Assembly: GCA_001915575.1 (NCBI GenBank)
Contig: MNQT01000022.1
Location: 1 to 64,000, forward strand
Direction: 5' to 3'
DNA: 64,000 nt
Source: Bacteroides sp. CAG:1060_57_27
Lineage (GTDB): Bacteria > Bacteroidota > Bacteroidia > Bacteroidales > UBA932
The translations under genes and the position numbers were made by a program. Below are positions 26,166 to 35,470 of the stretch, piece by piece. Numbering within the stretch: the first letter of the stretch is position 1; each line of letters starts with the position of its first letter. Below the pieces are notes generated by a model. It did no database searches. It was not told where the DNA came from and saw only the letters and a program-made list of their open reading frames with translations.

Positions 26166-27674
26166 TCAGTCGAGCCTGATAGGCTTGTAGGCAGGTACGA
26201 GAGCCTTCATTATCAGCCATGCCGCAAGATAGGCGAGGCCGCAGATGCAGAATACCAGGAAGTAGCCGCCCTCCTTTCCCTCGAAACCGAGGAAGGTGAA
26301 CGCGGAGCCGAGCTGCTCGGTCCTGGTGAAAAGCATTCCTGCGGCTTTCTGCACTATCGCGCATCCTATGCCCCCGGCCATGCCTCCTATGCCCGTCACG
26401 GTCGCTACCGCGCTCTTTGGGAACATGTCGCCTATGGTGCTGAAAAGGTTGGCCGACCATGCCTGATGTCCGGCGCCGGCAAGGCCGATGAATATCGCGG
26501 GCCACCATGCCGAGTGCACGCCCATGGGCTGGGCGAACAGCGCGAGCAAGGGGAAGAACGCGAATATCAGCATCGCAAGCATCCTTCCGGCGTACGGGTT
26601 CATCTTCTTCTTGTCGACGAACATCCTGGGAAGATAGCCTCCGAAGATAGAGACGACGGTGACTATGGCGTAGAGGGTCGTGAGCAGCAGCATGCTTTCT
26701 CGCGATGTGGAGGCGTAGCCGAACTGGTCGGAGAAGTATGCCGGAGCCCAGAACAGGAAGAACCACCACACTCCGTCGGTAAGCGCCTTGCCGGTTATGA
26801 ACGCCCAAGTCTGGCGGTACCTGAAGCACTGGAGCAGGGGTACGGACTTCTCTGCGGCACTTTCCTTGCCGGCGGCGTCACTGCTGCCGGATTCCGGGCT
26901 GCCGGTGGCGGATGCCCGGTCAGCGGCATCGTCCTGCCGTATGTATTCGAGCTCGGCCGCATTCACATGCCGGCTCTTTTCGGGCTTGTCGTACATGAAT
27001 ATCCACAGCCCCATCCAGACGAAGCCTATCGCGCCTATTATGAGGAACGCCATTTCCCAGCCTCCTCCTATGCCCCTGAGCTTGAAGAACTGGGCGAGAG
27101 GCGGAATGGTGACGGGAGCTATCAGCGCCCCGACCGAGGCTCCGGCATTGAATATCGAAGTGGCGAAGGCCCTGTCTTTCTTGGGGAAGTACTCCGCGGT
27201 GGTCTTTATGGCCGCCGGGAAGTTGCCCGCTTCTCCGAGAGCGAGGATGGCCCTTGCCGCTATGAACAGCCATACGCTCGTGGACGCTATGGCGAACGCT
27301 GCCGCCGAGCCTGTCTCCACGGCCTTCATGGCCTGTATTGACTCATATCCCTCTATGCAGCAGGTAAGGTATCCGCAGACCGCATGCAGGCAGGCGCCGG
27401 CAGACCAGATGCCTATGGCCCAGAGATAGCCTTTCTTCGTACCCATCCAGTCTACGAACTTGCCGGCGAAGAGCATGCAGACGGCATATATCAGCGAGAA
27501 CAGGGCGGTTATCGTGCCGTAGTCGTTGTCCGTCCAGTGGAACTCGGGGGCGATGAAGTCGTTCCATGTGAGCGACAGCACCTGCCGGTCCATATAGTTG
27601 ACGGTGGTGGCGAGGAACAGCAGCATCACTATCCACCAGCGCCAGCTGGTCATCAGTCTTTTCTGTGTGGTCAT
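26166..27674 (-). CDS. MFS hexuronate transporter (ExuT-like)
   Basis: A 502-residue major facilitator of the anion:cation symporter subgroup with 12 membrane segments. The first helix TTVNYMDRQVLSLTWNDF and the loop FAGKFVDWMGTKKGY are characteristic of ExuT/GudP transporters. A hydrophilic insert (about 240-270) lies between the two six-helix halves. Position after kdgK-like and kdgA-like genes and near uronate isomerase supports uptake of glucuronate or galacturonate. It is the last gene of the minus-strand unit that starts with the sugar kinase. Confidence 0.9.
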   Translation of the reverse strand: MTTQKRLMTSWRWWIVMLLFLATTVNYMDRQVLSLTWNDFIAPEFHWTDNDYGTITALFSLIYAVCMLFAGKFVDWMGTKKGYLWAIGIWSAGACLHAVCGYLTCCIEGYESIQAMKAVETGSAAAFAIASTSVWLFIAARAILALGEAGNFPAAIKTTAEYFPKKDRAFATSIFNAGASVGALIAPVTIPPLAQFFKLRGIGGGWEMAFLIIGAIGFVWMGLWIFMYDKPEKSRHVNAAELEYIRQDDAADRASATGSPESGSSDAAGKESAAEKSVPLLQCFRYRQTWAFITGKALTDGVWWFFLFWAPAYFSDQFGYASTSRESMLLLTTLYAIVTVVSIFGGYLPRMFVDKKKMNPYAGRMLAMLIFAFFPLLALFAQPMGVHSAWWPAIFIGLAGAGHQAWSANLFSTIGDMFPKSAVATVTGIGGMAGGIGCAIVQKAAGMLFTRTEQLGSAFTFLGFEGKEGGYFLVFCICGLAYLAAWLIMKALVPAYKPIRLD

Positions 27675-27739
27675 CTGGAATGGTCGTTATGTGGTTGTAT
27701 TGTCTATTGTCATGCAGTGTGTGTCCGGAGCCTTGCCGG

Positions 27740-28411
27740 CTATGGCTGCCTGAGCGAACTTATCGTCTGCAGCGACTGCCGGCAGAGCTGAGTGATGCGT
27801 GCCCAGTCCTTCGATGCTATGGCATCCTTCGGAAAGAGCTGAGAGCCCATGCCGACGCAGCCGGCTCCGGCCTTGAACCAGGCCTTGAGGTTCTCCTCCT
27901 CGGGCCTGACGCCGCCGGTCACCATGATCTGGCTCCAGGGCATAGGCCCTTTGATATCCTTTACGAACGCCGGGCCGAGCACGTCTCCGGGGAAGACCTT
28001 GCATATGTCGCATCCTGCGGCCTGCGCGGCACTGACTTCGCTTGCCGAGCCGCATCCGGGGCAGTAGGGGATGAGCCTGCGGTTGCATACAGGGGCTACT
28101 TCGGGGTTGAAGACCGGGCCGACGACGAAATTCGCGCCGAGCTGGATGTACAGTGCCGCAGTGGGTGCGTCGACTACGGAGCCAACGCCGAGTATCATGC
28201 CCTCGAGTTCTGCTGCCGCATATCTGGCGAGCTGCCCGAAGACTTCGTGGGCGAAATCGCCCCTGTTGGTGAACTCGAACGCCCTGACTCCGCCCTCGTA
28301 GCAGGCGCGCAGCACCTGCCTCGAGGTTTCGGCGTCGGGATTGTAGAATACGGGAACCATGCCCGTTCCCAGAATGGTCTGAAGGACCTGTAGTTTGCTG
28401 TATCGTGCCAT
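27740..28411 (-). CDS. eda: KDPG/KHG aldolase
   Basis: A 223-residue class I aldolase that splits 2-keto-3-deoxy-6-phosphogluconate to pyruvate and glyceraldehyde 3-phosphate, the last step of hexuronate breakdown. The catalytic glutamate lies in RAFEFTNRG, phosphate-binding residues in LGVGSVVD and VTGGVRPEE, and the Schiff-base lysine in [10 protein letters not shown]. Length is close to the E. coli enzyme. The gene sits between the KDG kinase and the ExuT-like transporter. Confidence 0.94.
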   Translation of the reverse strand: MARYSKLQVLQTILGTGMVPVFYNPDAETSRQVLRACYEGGVRAFEFTNRGDFAHEVFGQLARYAAAELEGMILGVGSVVDAPTAALYIQLGANFVVGPVFNPEVAPVCNRRLIPYCPGCGSASEVSAAQAAGCDICKVFPGDVLGPAFVKDIKGPMPWSQIMVTGGVRPEEENLKAWFKAGAGCVGMGSQLFPKDAIASKDWARITQLCRQSLQTISSLRQP

Positions 28412-28442
28412 ATTACCTTGCCTTTCCGTGATTTTCAGGTCG

Positions 28443-29483
28443 TTACCGTGATACCCTTCCCGATGCGTCGCCCTTCATCAGGCGCTCCACCTCCTCTACG
28501 GTGACCTGGTTGAAGTCGCCGAATACGGTATGCTTGAGGCAGGACGCCGCGACGGCGAAGTCCAGGGCGCGTGAGTCGTCCCCGGGATAGTTCATCAATC
28601 CGTATATGAGCCCTCCCATGAAGGAGTCTCCGCCTCCGACCCTGTCGACAATGTGGGTTATGTCGTAGCGGGGCGACTCGTAGAGGGTCTTGCCGTCATA
28701 CAGCACCCCTCCCCAGGTGTTGTGGTTCGCGTTTATCGAGCCGCGGAGGGTGATTATGACCTTCCGTGCCTGCGGGAAGCGCTTCATCAGCTGCTGCGCC
28801 ACGCTGCGGAACTGCTCCTGGTCTATCTTTCCGTCGGTCGAGGCCGCGTCGAACCCTTCTGGCTTGATGCCGAACACCTTCTCGGCGTCTTCCTCGTTCC
28901 CGAGGATCACGTCGCAGCATTCTACGAGGGCGGGCATCACTTCGGATGCGTCCTTGCCGTATTTCCAGAGGTTCTTGCGGTAGTTGAGGTCGCAGGATAC
29001 GGTGAGTCCGAGCCTGCGCGCCGTCCTTGCGGCCTCGAGGCAGACATCCGCCGCGCCCTGGCTTATGGCCGGGGTTATTCCGGTCCAGTGGAACCATGCG
29101 GCACCCTTCAGCACCTCCTCCCAGTCTATCATACCCGGCCTTATGTCGGCTATCGACGAGTGCGCCCTGTCGTAGACCACCTTGCTCGGACGGGCGACGG
29201 CGCCGGTCTCGAGGAAATATATTCCGAGCCTGTCTCCTCCGAATACTATCGACGAGGTGTCCACGCCGTAGGACCTGAGCTCCCTGAGGCAGCTCCGGGC
29301 TATGTCGTTGGCGGGCATCCTCGTGACGAACTTGACGTCCATTCCGAAGTTTGCGAGGGATACGGCGACATTCGCCTCGCCTCCGCCGAAGGTGGCGTCG
29401 AACTGCCTGGCCTGCGAGAACCTGAGATATCCGGGTGTTGAAAGCCGGAGCATGATCTCTCCGAAAGTTACGATCTTTGACAT
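28443..29483 (-). CDS. kdgK: 2-keto-3-deoxygluconate kinase (PfkB family)
   Basis: A 346-residue PfkB/ribokinase-type sugar kinase that should phosphorylate 2-keto-3-deoxygluconate to KDPG. The first motif is in [16 protein letters not shown] and the second in [17 protein letters not shown], which contains the catalytic aspartate. The context (aldolase, uronate transporter, uronate isomerase) supports the KDG substrate rather than another sugar. The frame is open 10 codons upstream, but [11 protein letters not shown] is the natural start; it lies only 4 bp from the stop of the sensor gene and has its own -7 box at 29502-29509. Confidence 0.9.
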   Translation of the reverse strand: MSKIVTFGEIMLRLSTPGYLRFSQARQFDATFGGGEANVAVSLANFGMDVKFVTRMPANDIARSCLRELRSYGVDTSSIVFGGDRLGIYFLETGAVARPSKVVYDRAHSSIADIRPGMIDWEEVLKGAAWFHWTGITPAISQGAADVCLEAARTARRLGLTVSCDLNYRKNLWKYGKDASEVMPALVECCDVILGNEEDAEKVFGIKPEGFDAASTDGKIDQEQFRSVAQQLMKRFPQARKVIITLRGSINANHNTWGGVLYDGKTLYESPRYDITHIVDRVGGGDSFMGGLIYGLMNYPGDDSRALDFAVAASCLKHTVFGDFNQVTVEEVERLMKGDASGRVSR

Positions 29484-29487
29484 AGAT

Positions 29488-32337
29488 TTATCGGTTTGAG
29501 CCAAATATAGCAATTTTGCGCCTGAATTCCGAAGGTGTCTCTCCGAAATGTCGCTTGAACGCCTTGCTGAAGTAGTGTGGGTCGTTGAAGCCGGTCATAT
29601 ATGCTGTCTGCGATATGCTGTATTCCCGGTTCTCCAGCAGTTCCCGGGCCTTGTCGAGGCGTCGCTGAAGCAGGTAGGCCGACGGCGTGGTCCCGAGCCT
29701 TTCGCGGCATCTGCCGTACAGTGTGTTACGGCTCATACCCATTTCCCGGCAGATGTCGTCCAGGGAGAAGTCCGGATTGTCGAGGTTTGCGTCGGAAATG
29801 GCCTGCAGCTTCAGCGTGAAGCTGTCTGCCTGCGCGGTGCCCGTGGAGTGGCCGCTGCCCTTCCTTCGGCGCAGCAGCAGTGCCGGCAGCACTCCGGCCA
29901 GGCAGGCCAGTGCCGCAAGCGCGGGCAGGATGTGTCTCGGACCGGCCTTTATTGTGAATGCGAGGTCGTTGTGGGCAGGATACCCGTCCGAATTAGTGGA
30001 GCGCAGCCTGAGCGTGTATCTGCCGGCCTTCAGGCCGTCCAGACTGAGTCTGCCGTCGTTGCCCAGGAACTGCCAGCGCTCCTCCTGGGCCCTCCTGGTC
30101 AGGCTGTAGGAATAGGTCACCCTCTCGGGAGCCTTCATGTCTATGGCCTTCAGGCGCAGGTTCAGCCTGTCCCTGCCGCCGATCCTCACGGCCTCGTCCG
30201 TCCGTAGCCCGGTCTGCTCTCCGGAAATGTCGGCTTCCAGCACTATCAGCTTCGGAGAATAGGTGTTGTCGGCTATCTGTCCGGGGTTGAAATACAACAC
30301 TCCCGAGTTCGTGCCGATGTAGACGGTCCCGTCCATGTCGGTCATCGGCTCCCCTCCGTTCAGCAGCAGGTTCGGCCTTATCATTTCGGCATGGTAGCCT
30401 GTTATGCTTCCGCTTTCCGGATCCAGGCGGCTCAGCCCTACGTTGGATATGATCCACAGGTTGCCTTTCGCGTCTTCGACGGATGCGAGCACATAGTTCG
30501 ATACCAGCCCGTCTCCGGTAGTGTACTGCGTGAACGGGGCATTGCGGTCGTCCGGATCGAGGCGCAGGAACCCGTCGCCGTAGGAGGATGCGTACAGGCT
30601 GCCGTCGGAGGCGAACAACAGGTGGCGGATATCGGTTCCCCTGACATTCCCGAACCACTTGAACTCCATTTCCTCGGGATCGTCCTGCGGATTCGGGCAC
30701 ATCAGGATCCCCCTGACCCCGGATGCGTATAGAGCCGTCCCGCCGGGGTCGAAGCACAGGTGGTGTATCTCTCCTACCATGTCGGCGGGATAGCTGAGAT
30801 GGTTCTTCCTGCTTATGAAGCGCCTCCGGCCGTCATCGTCCTCGAGATACGACAGAGGCCCGTCCGACGAGCCGATCCACAGCCTTCCGTCGCCGGCACG
30901 GAGCAGGCAGCTGATGTGGTTGGCGTCGGAATCGTAGAATTCCGGGGTGTTGCGGTAGTACGACGGCCTGAACAGAGGAAAGCTGTAGTAGGAAGCCGTG
31001 TTCACCGCCAGTCCGTCGCCGTCCGTGCCCATCCATATAGTGCCGTCGTCTCCCTCCTCGAACGAATGGACTCCCGACGACAGCGTCCACCGCGCGATCC
31101 TTGCGGACATCATCTCGTCGTATATGTGGACCCTGCCGTCTTTCGTCCCTATGTAGTTGAGCCCCCCGCCGGAGCGGTAGACCGAGATGACGCTGTTCCT
31201 GGTCGACGGTTCAGGATCCCTCTGCATCGGCAGTACATGGAACAGCGTGTCGTTCCTGTATGCCCTCTCGAGGCCGCGCAGGCTTCCGGCAATCCACAGT
31301 ATGTTCTGATAGTCGCACAGGAACGCGCTGAGCCGGTTCTCGGGGCCCCAGTCGCCCTGAGCCTCCTTGTTATAGAAGGAGACGAAATTCCCCGAAGTCC
31401 GGTCGAAACGTCCGAGGCCGCCGTTCCTGGAATACAGCCATAGCTCCCCGTCCGACCCCTTCACCGTGCGGAAATCCTCTCCGGCGAACGGCGTCTCCAC
31501 AGGTATGGCACCAGTATCGGGAGAAAACCTGTACAGGCCTGCTGCTGCGGAACCTATGAGCAGGGCGTATCCGGACGGGATGTTCGACATTATCCGTATG
31601 TCCATGCCGGTTCCCGTGTGGCGGACTTCTCTTTCTCCTCTTTCATCTATAAGGATTATCCTGCCTGCCGTGCTGCCTATGCACAGCACGTTCCCGAGAC
31701 GCAGGTGGCAGAAGGCCGGATCGGTGCCTATCAGCTCCCTGTCTCTGACTATGCCGTTGTCGCACAGCATGTATATCATTCCGTTGGTGTCGCGGAATAT
31801 GTCGTTGACCTTTCTCGGCTGTTCTCCGGCGGGGAGGTATATGTAGAGCCCTCCGTTCCCGGGGGAACTGCCGCGCGGCGTGCTGCTCAGTACGGCTCCG
31901 TCGGAAGCGGCGAACATCATGCTTCCGTCGGAGATGCGGAACATCCTGTCGTAGGAGAGCCCCGGCGTATGCCTTTCCATGCTGCTGGAACCCTGTCCGA
32001 CGGAGTACAGGCTCCCGTCGTGTCCCAGCGCCCATACCGTGCCCGAGTTGTCGGCCTCGATACGAGTGAACCGTATGCTGCGGGCATCTTCTTCCGGGCT
32101 GAAACGGACGAATTCGCTTCCGTCGAAACGGTATATGCCCGCCCATGTCGCAAGCCATACGAATCCGTCGTCGCTGCGGCAGATGTCTTCTATCGTCGTG
32201 GGAGGGAGTCCTTCCTTCCTGCCGTAGCGGTGGAATTCGTAGTCCTGCGCCGACGACAGGGCCTGTGAGGCCAGGATCGCGGCTGCCAGAAGCAGTATTT
32301 TCAGTCTATGTGTCGTAATCTGAACTTTTTGATACAA
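29488..32337 (-). CDS. Membrane-spanning sensor with AraC DNA-binding domain
   Basis: A 949-residue predicted one-component sensor. After a signal/anchor segment (about 12-30) the periplasmic part holds two-component-regulator-propeller repeats in two runs (about 35-690, motifs such as GLPPTTIEDICRSDDGFVWLATWAGIYRFDG) and a Y_Y_Y domain (about 715-790). One membrane helix (about 800-820) leads directly to a cytoplasmic AraC-type HTH (about 850-945, MGMSRNTLYGRCRERLGTTPSAYL and GFNDPHYFSKAFKRHFGETPSEFRR). Unlike hybrid two-component systems it has neither kinase nor receiver domain. No ATG fits the N-terminus; TTG 32337, five bases after AGGTG, is the best start. It probably regulates the uronate genes around it. 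Confidence 0.88.
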   Translation of the reverse strand: MYQKVQITTHRLKILLLAAAILASQALSSAQDYEFHRYGRKEGLPPTTIEDICRSDDGFVWLATWAGIYRFDGSEFVRFSPEEDARSIRFTRIEADNSGTVWALGHDGSLYSVGQGSSSMERHTPGLSYDRMFRISDGSMMFAASDGAVLSSTPRGSSPGNGGLYIYLPAGEQPRKVNDIFRDTNGMIYMLCDNGIVRDRELIGTDPAFCHLRLGNVLCIGSTAGRIILIDERGEREVRHTGTGMDIRIMSNIPSGYALLIGSAAAGLYRFSPDTGAIPVETPFAGEDFRTVKGSDGELWLYSRNGGLGRFDRTSGNFVSFYNKEAQGDWGPENRLSAFLCDYQNILWIAGSLRGLERAYRNDTLFHVLPMQRDPEPSTRNSVISVYRSGGGLNYIGTKDGRVHIYDEMMSARIARWTLSSGVHSFEEGDDGTIWMGTDGDGLAVNTASYYSFPLFRPSYYRNTPEFYDSDANHISCLLRAGDGRLWIGSSDGPLSYLEDDDGRRRFISRKNHLSYPADMVGEIHHLCFDPGGTALYASGVRGILMCPNPQDDPEEMEFKWFGNVRGTDIRHLLFASDGSLYASSYGDGFLRLDPDDRNAPFTQYTTGDGLVSNYVLASVEDAKGNLWIISNVGLSRLDPESGSITGYHAEMIRPNLLLNGGEPMTDMDGTVYIGTNSGVLYFNPGQIADNTYSPKLIVLEADISGEQTGLRTDEAVRIGGRDRLNLRLKAIDMKAPERVTYSYSLTRRAQEERWQFLGNDGRLSLDGLKAGRYTLRLRSTNSDGYPAHNDLAFTIKAGPRHILPALAALACLAGVLPALLLRRRKGSGHSTGTAQADSFTLKLQAISDANLDNPDFSLDDICREMGMSRNTLYGRCRERLGTTPSAYLLQRRLDKARELLENREYSISQTAYMTGFNDPHYFSKAFKRHFGETPSEFRRKIAIFGSNR
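29502..29509 (-). promoter_or_regulatory. kdgK -7 box
   Basis: TATATTTG on the minus strand is a perfect -7 element inside the 3' end of the sensor gene, 18 bp before the kdgK start. The sequence TATATTTGGCTCA recurs at the uronate isomerase promoter. No good -33 box is visible, suggesting an activator. Confidence 0.6.
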
Positions 32338-32388
32338 AAATACACCTAATAATTCTAAATTGGGAAGATTTTCCTCCTAATATGGATT

Positions 32389-32396
32389 CAAATATA
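32389..32396 (-). promoter_or_regulatory. -7 box of the sensor gene
   Basis: TATATTTG on the minus strand, 51 bp before the proposed TTG start. An AGGAGG sequence lies close to the predicted transcript start, too far from the TTG codon to act as its ribosome site. Confidence 0.55.
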
Positions 32397-32572
32397 CGAT
32401 TGTTTACCGCCCTGTTCGTAGATTTGTACCGGCTGTCGGTCTAACCATCCGGGCCTCTCGGCTTGCATAGTCATTGTGGTAATTTGTTTTGGGTGTAATG
32501 GCGGTCCGGCGGCAGTCCCTGACTTAAACTTTCCTGGGGGTATTTGCGGTTAATAATTTTTGTATTCAGTAA

Positions 32573-32608
32573 GGAAGAGAGGTACCAGGAGCCTCTCTTC
32601 CTTTTTTT
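32573..32608. terminator. Terminator hairpin with T7 run
   Basis: GGAAGAGAGG (32573-32582) pairs with CCTCTCTTCC (32592-32601), followed on the plus strand by seven T. It lies just past the uronate isomerase stop but its T run points to a plus-strand transcript; see the candidate RNA at 32419-32608. The rest of the 280-bp gap holds no protein gene that I can see. Confidence 0.75.
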
Positions 32609-32618
32609 GTGCCACTCC

Positions 32619-34052
32619 CTATGCTTTTTCTGTCTGCCCGAATCCGAAGTACGAGCGGGCGTTGCGGTAGCTGATATCCTCCACCATCTGCTCGACCCTG
32701 TAGATTTCGCTGGCGGGGATGCGTCCGGTCTCTATGTCGCTTCCGAGTATGTCGCAGAGTATCCTCCTGAAATATTCGTGGCGCGGGTAGCTGATGAAAC
32801 TGCGGGAATCGGTGAGCATGCCTACGAAACGGCTCAGGAGCCCGATCATCGACAGGCATTCCAGCTGCCTTCTCATCCCGGCCTCCTGGTCGAGGAACCA
32901 CCATGCCGCGCCGAACTGCATCTTGCCGGGGACACTTCCGTCGTTGAAGTTGTAGGCCATGCTCATCATGACCTCGTTATCCTTGGGATTCAGGCAATAG
33001 AGTATGGTCTTCGCGAGATGGCCTTCGCTTTCGAGCCTGTCGAGGAAGCGGTTGCCGTCTACGGCTATGTTCTTGTCGTCTATCGAGTCGTAGCCGGTGT
33101 CCGGCCCGGCGAGCGCGAACATGCGGGAGTTGTTGTTGCGTATGGGGCCCACGTGGAACTGCTGAACCCATCCGGACTCGGCATCCATTACCGCCATGTC
33201 GTGGAGGAACGCGCTGACGAACAGCTCCTTTTCGGTCGAGTCCGGCCTCTGTCCGCGCAGCAGCCTGCGGAAGATGCTCTCTATCGTGGACTCCTTATAG
33301 TCTGCGGCGTAGAATCTGTCCATACCGTGGTCGGACAGGCGGCAGCCGGCAGCGTCGAAGAAGTCGTGGCGCCTGCGCAGAGCCTCTATCAGGCCGGAGT
33401 AGCTTGTGATTTCCAGGTCTGCGGCTTCTCCCAGCGTCTTGAGGTAGGCGCAGTAGCTCCGGGGGTCGTCTATCGCCATGGCCTTGTCGGGACGCCATGC
33501 CGGGAGCACGTTCACTCCGAACGGGTGTTCCGCTATCATCCTGTGCCACCTGAGGTCGTCTGCCGGGTCGTCCGTCGTGCAGAGTGTCTCAACGTTGAAC
33601 TTGCGTATCAGCGCCTGCCCCCGGAACTCCTCCGTGGCGAGCTTGGCGTTGCACTCTTCGTATATCTCCCTTGCCGTCTTCGGATTCAGGACCTTGTCGA
33701 TTCCGAATACCCTCGTCAGCTCCAGGTGGCTCCAGTGGTAGAGCGGGTTGCGCATGGCAAACGGTATGGTCTCCGCCCATTTCAGGAATGTCTCCCAGGG
33801 GCTGCGCGTCCCTCCTGTTATGTATTCTTCGCCTACGCCGTTGGCCCTCATGGCCCTCCATTTGTAATGGTCGCCTGCGTGCCCGTCCACGAGCCAGAGC
33901 TGTGTGATGTCGCGGAACTGGATGTTTTCCGCTATCTGCTGCGGGGAGAGGTGGCAGTGGTAGTCGATTATGGGCAGCCTTTCGGCATGCTTGTGGTAGA
34001 GGTGGGCCGCTGTCGTGTTGCCGAGCATGAAATCGTCGTTGATGAAACTCAT
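32619..34052 (-). CDS. uxaC: Uronate isomerase
   Basis: A 477-residue cytoplasmic isomerase of the amidohydrolase-like fold, converting glucuronate to fructuronate and galacturonate to tagaturonate. The N-terminal metal site is in IIDYHCHLSPQQIAEN, followed by QLWLVDGHAGDHYKWRAMRANG. Later landmarks are TLCTTDDPADDLRWH and AWWFLDQEAGMRRQLE. Length is near the E. coli protein. The frame is open far upstream, but MSFINDDFMLGN is the canonical start. A perfect -7 box lies at 34083-34090. Confidence 0.96.
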   Translation of the reverse strand: MSFINDDFMLGNTTAAHLYHKHAERLPIIDYHCHLSPQQIAENIQFRDITQLWLVDGHAGDHYKWRAMRANGVGEEYITGGTRSPWETFLKWAETIPFAMRNPLYHWSHLELTRVFGIDKVLNPKTAREIYEECNAKLATEEFRGQALIRKFNVETLCTTDDPADDLRWHRMIAEHPFGVNVLPAWRPDKAMAIDDPRSYCAYLKTLGEAADLEITSYSGLIEALRRRHDFFDAAGCRLSDHGMDRFYAADYKESTIESIFRRLLRGQRPDSTEKELFVSAFLHDMAVMDAESGWVQQFHVGPIRNNNSRMFALAGPDTGYDSIDDKNIAVDGNRFLDRLESEGHLAKTILYCLNPKDNEVMMSMAYNFNDGSVPGKMQFGAAWWFLDQEAGMRRQLECLSMIGLLSRFVGMLTDSRSFISYPRHEYFRRILCDILGSDIETGRIPASEIYRVEQMVEDISYRNARSYFGFGQTEKA

Positions 34053-34082
34053 GGCTAAGATGTGTTGCGAGTGGTTATGAGC

Positions 34083-34090
34083 CAAATATA
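34083..34090 (-). promoter_or_regulatory. uxaC -7 box
   Basis: TATATTTG on the minus strand, 31 bp before the start codon, within TATATTTGGCTCA that is also present at the kdgK promoter. No obvious -33 element. Confidence 0.6.
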
Positions 34091-34123
34091 CTAAAATTTC
34101 GTGCATTTGTCCCTGCTTTTGTG

Positions 34124-34131
34124 TAAGTTTG
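34124..34131 (+). promoter_or_regulatory. rpiB -7 box
   Basis: TAAGTTTG fits the -7 consensus on the plus strand, 30 bp before the rpiB start and divergent from the uxaC promoter. Confidence 0.5.
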
Positions 34132-34160
34132 CATCTGTTGAAACCCTTAGTTCTATTGAA

Positions 34161-34592
34161 ATGAAAATAGGAATCTGTTCTGACCATGCCGGTCTCGAAT
34201 ACAAGACCAGGCTTATCGCCTACCTTCTCCGCCGAGGATACGAAGTGGTGAACTTCGGCACCGACAGCCCCGAGAGCTGCGACTACAGCGATTTTGCCCA
34301 TCCTCTGGCGTATGCCGTCGAGAAGGGAGAGGTGGACTGCGGAATCGCCCTGTGCGGCACCGGAAACGGTATGGCTATCACTCTCAACCACCACCAGGGA
34401 ATACGCGCCGGCCTTGCATGGAATACGGCAGTCGCAGGCCTCGTCAAGGAGCACAACAACGCCAACGTGCTGGTGATGCCGGCGCGGTTCGTGTCTTACC
34501 GTATGGCGGTGATGATGGTATCGACCTGGCTTAAAACCGAATTTGCTGGTGGAAGGCATCAGAGAAGGATCGACAAGATTCCTGTCCGCTGA
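34161..34592 (+). CDS. rpiB: Ribose-5-phosphate isomerase B
   Basis: A 143-residue RpiB/LacAB-family isomerase interconverting ribulose and ribose 5-phosphate. Family motifs are present: ICSDHAGLEYK at the start, DFAHPLAYAVEKGEVDCGIALCGTGNGMAI with the catalytic cysteine, and HNNANVLVMPARF. Start ATG 34161 gives the standard length. The end overlaps the start region of truB out of frame, suggesting coupled translation. Confidence 0.94.
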   Translation: MKIGICSDHAGLEYKTRLIAYLLRRGYEVVNFGTDSPESCDYSDFAHPLAYAVEKGEVDCGIALCGTGNGMAITLNHHQGIRAGLAWNTAVAGLVKEHNNANVLVMPARFVSYRMAVMMVSTWLKTEFAGGRHQRRIDKIPVR

Positions 34593-35376
34593 CATAGCCG
34601 ACTATCCTGAAGGGATAGTGCTGCCGGTCGACAAGCCTTACCGCTGGACTTCTGCAGACGTGGTGCGCAAGCTCAAGTATGCCGCAATACGGCATTTCGG
34701 CAAGAAGAACCTCAAGGTGGGACACGCCGGGACGCTGGATCCGCTGGCTACCGGCATACTGCTCGTATGTATAGGCCCGGCCACGAAGAGGGCGGAGGAA
34801 CTGCAGGCTTCGCGCAAGCAGTATGTGGCCGAGGTCAGTTTCGGTGCCACGACTCCGTCGTATGACCTCGAGAAAGGCATAGACAGGGAGTACTCCGCGG
34901 ACGGTGTCTGCAGGGAGGTTCTCGAGAGACTGTTGCCGTCGTTTGTCGGCGAGCAGATGCAGGTCGCGCCGCTCTTCAGCGCCAAGTCCGTCGACGGAGT
35001 GAGGGCGTACGAGACTGCGCGCAGGCTGCTGCGTGAGGGAAAGCTCGACGGAATCCCGGACATGATACAGGCCAATCCGGTGACGGTATATTCCATTGTG
35101 CTCGAGGATTTCAGTCTGAAGACTTTCTCCGCTCCGGAATCCGATCCTTCGGCGCGTCGTATAAACGTTGCTGACTTTTCAGGCCGTACGTTTCCGACAG
35201 CTACGCTCAGGATAGACTGTAGCAAGGGTACATATATACGTGCCCTCGCAAGGGATCTCGGGGAGGCGCTCGGCAGCGGGGCTTTCCTAAGTTCTCTGCG
35301 CCGCACTGTGAACGGAGGTTTCGGTATAGGTGAAGCGCTGAGCCTTGGAGACGCGCTGGCTATGTTCGGTGCATGA
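34549..35376 (+). CDS. truB: tRNA pseudouridine-55 synthase
   Basis: About 275 residues. TruB makes pseudouridine 55 in the T loop of tRNAs. The hallmark VGHAGTLDPLATGILLVCIG holds the catalytic aspartate, and KQYVAEVSFGATTPSYDLE and YIRALARDLGEALG are conserved. No ATG exists between the upstream stop and the conserved core; GTG 34549 is chosen, with TTG 34543 the alternative. Either lies inside the end of rpiB, so translation is likely coupled to rpiB. Confidence 0.93.
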   Translation: MEGIREGSTRFLSADIADYPEGIVLPVDKPYRWTSADVVRKLKYAAIRHFGKKNLKVGHAGTLDPLATGILLVCIGPATKRAEELQASRKQYVAEVSFGATTPSYDLEKGIDREYSADGVCREVLERLLPSFVGEQMQVAPLFSAKSVDGVRAYETARRLLREGKLDGIPDMIQANPVTVYSIVLEDFSLKTFSAPESDPSARRINVADFSGRTFPTATLRIDCSKGTYIRALARDLGEALGSGAFLSSLRRTVNGGFGIGEALSLGDALAMFGA

Positions 35377-35418
35377 CGGAATGCCTGGTCATGCTGCCCT
35401 GCAAGATATAATATGTTG

Positions 35419-35454
35419 AAAGCCGGAATCCTCAACGGTTCCGGCTTTCTTTCT
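35419..35454 (+). terminator. truB terminator
   Basis: AAAGCCGGAA (35419-35428) pairs perfectly with TTCCGGCTTT (35439-35448), followed by CTTTCTGTG. It separates truB from the convergent lipoprotein gene and may serve both. Confidence 0.8.
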
Positions 35455-35470
35455 GTGTCTTACGTGCGGA

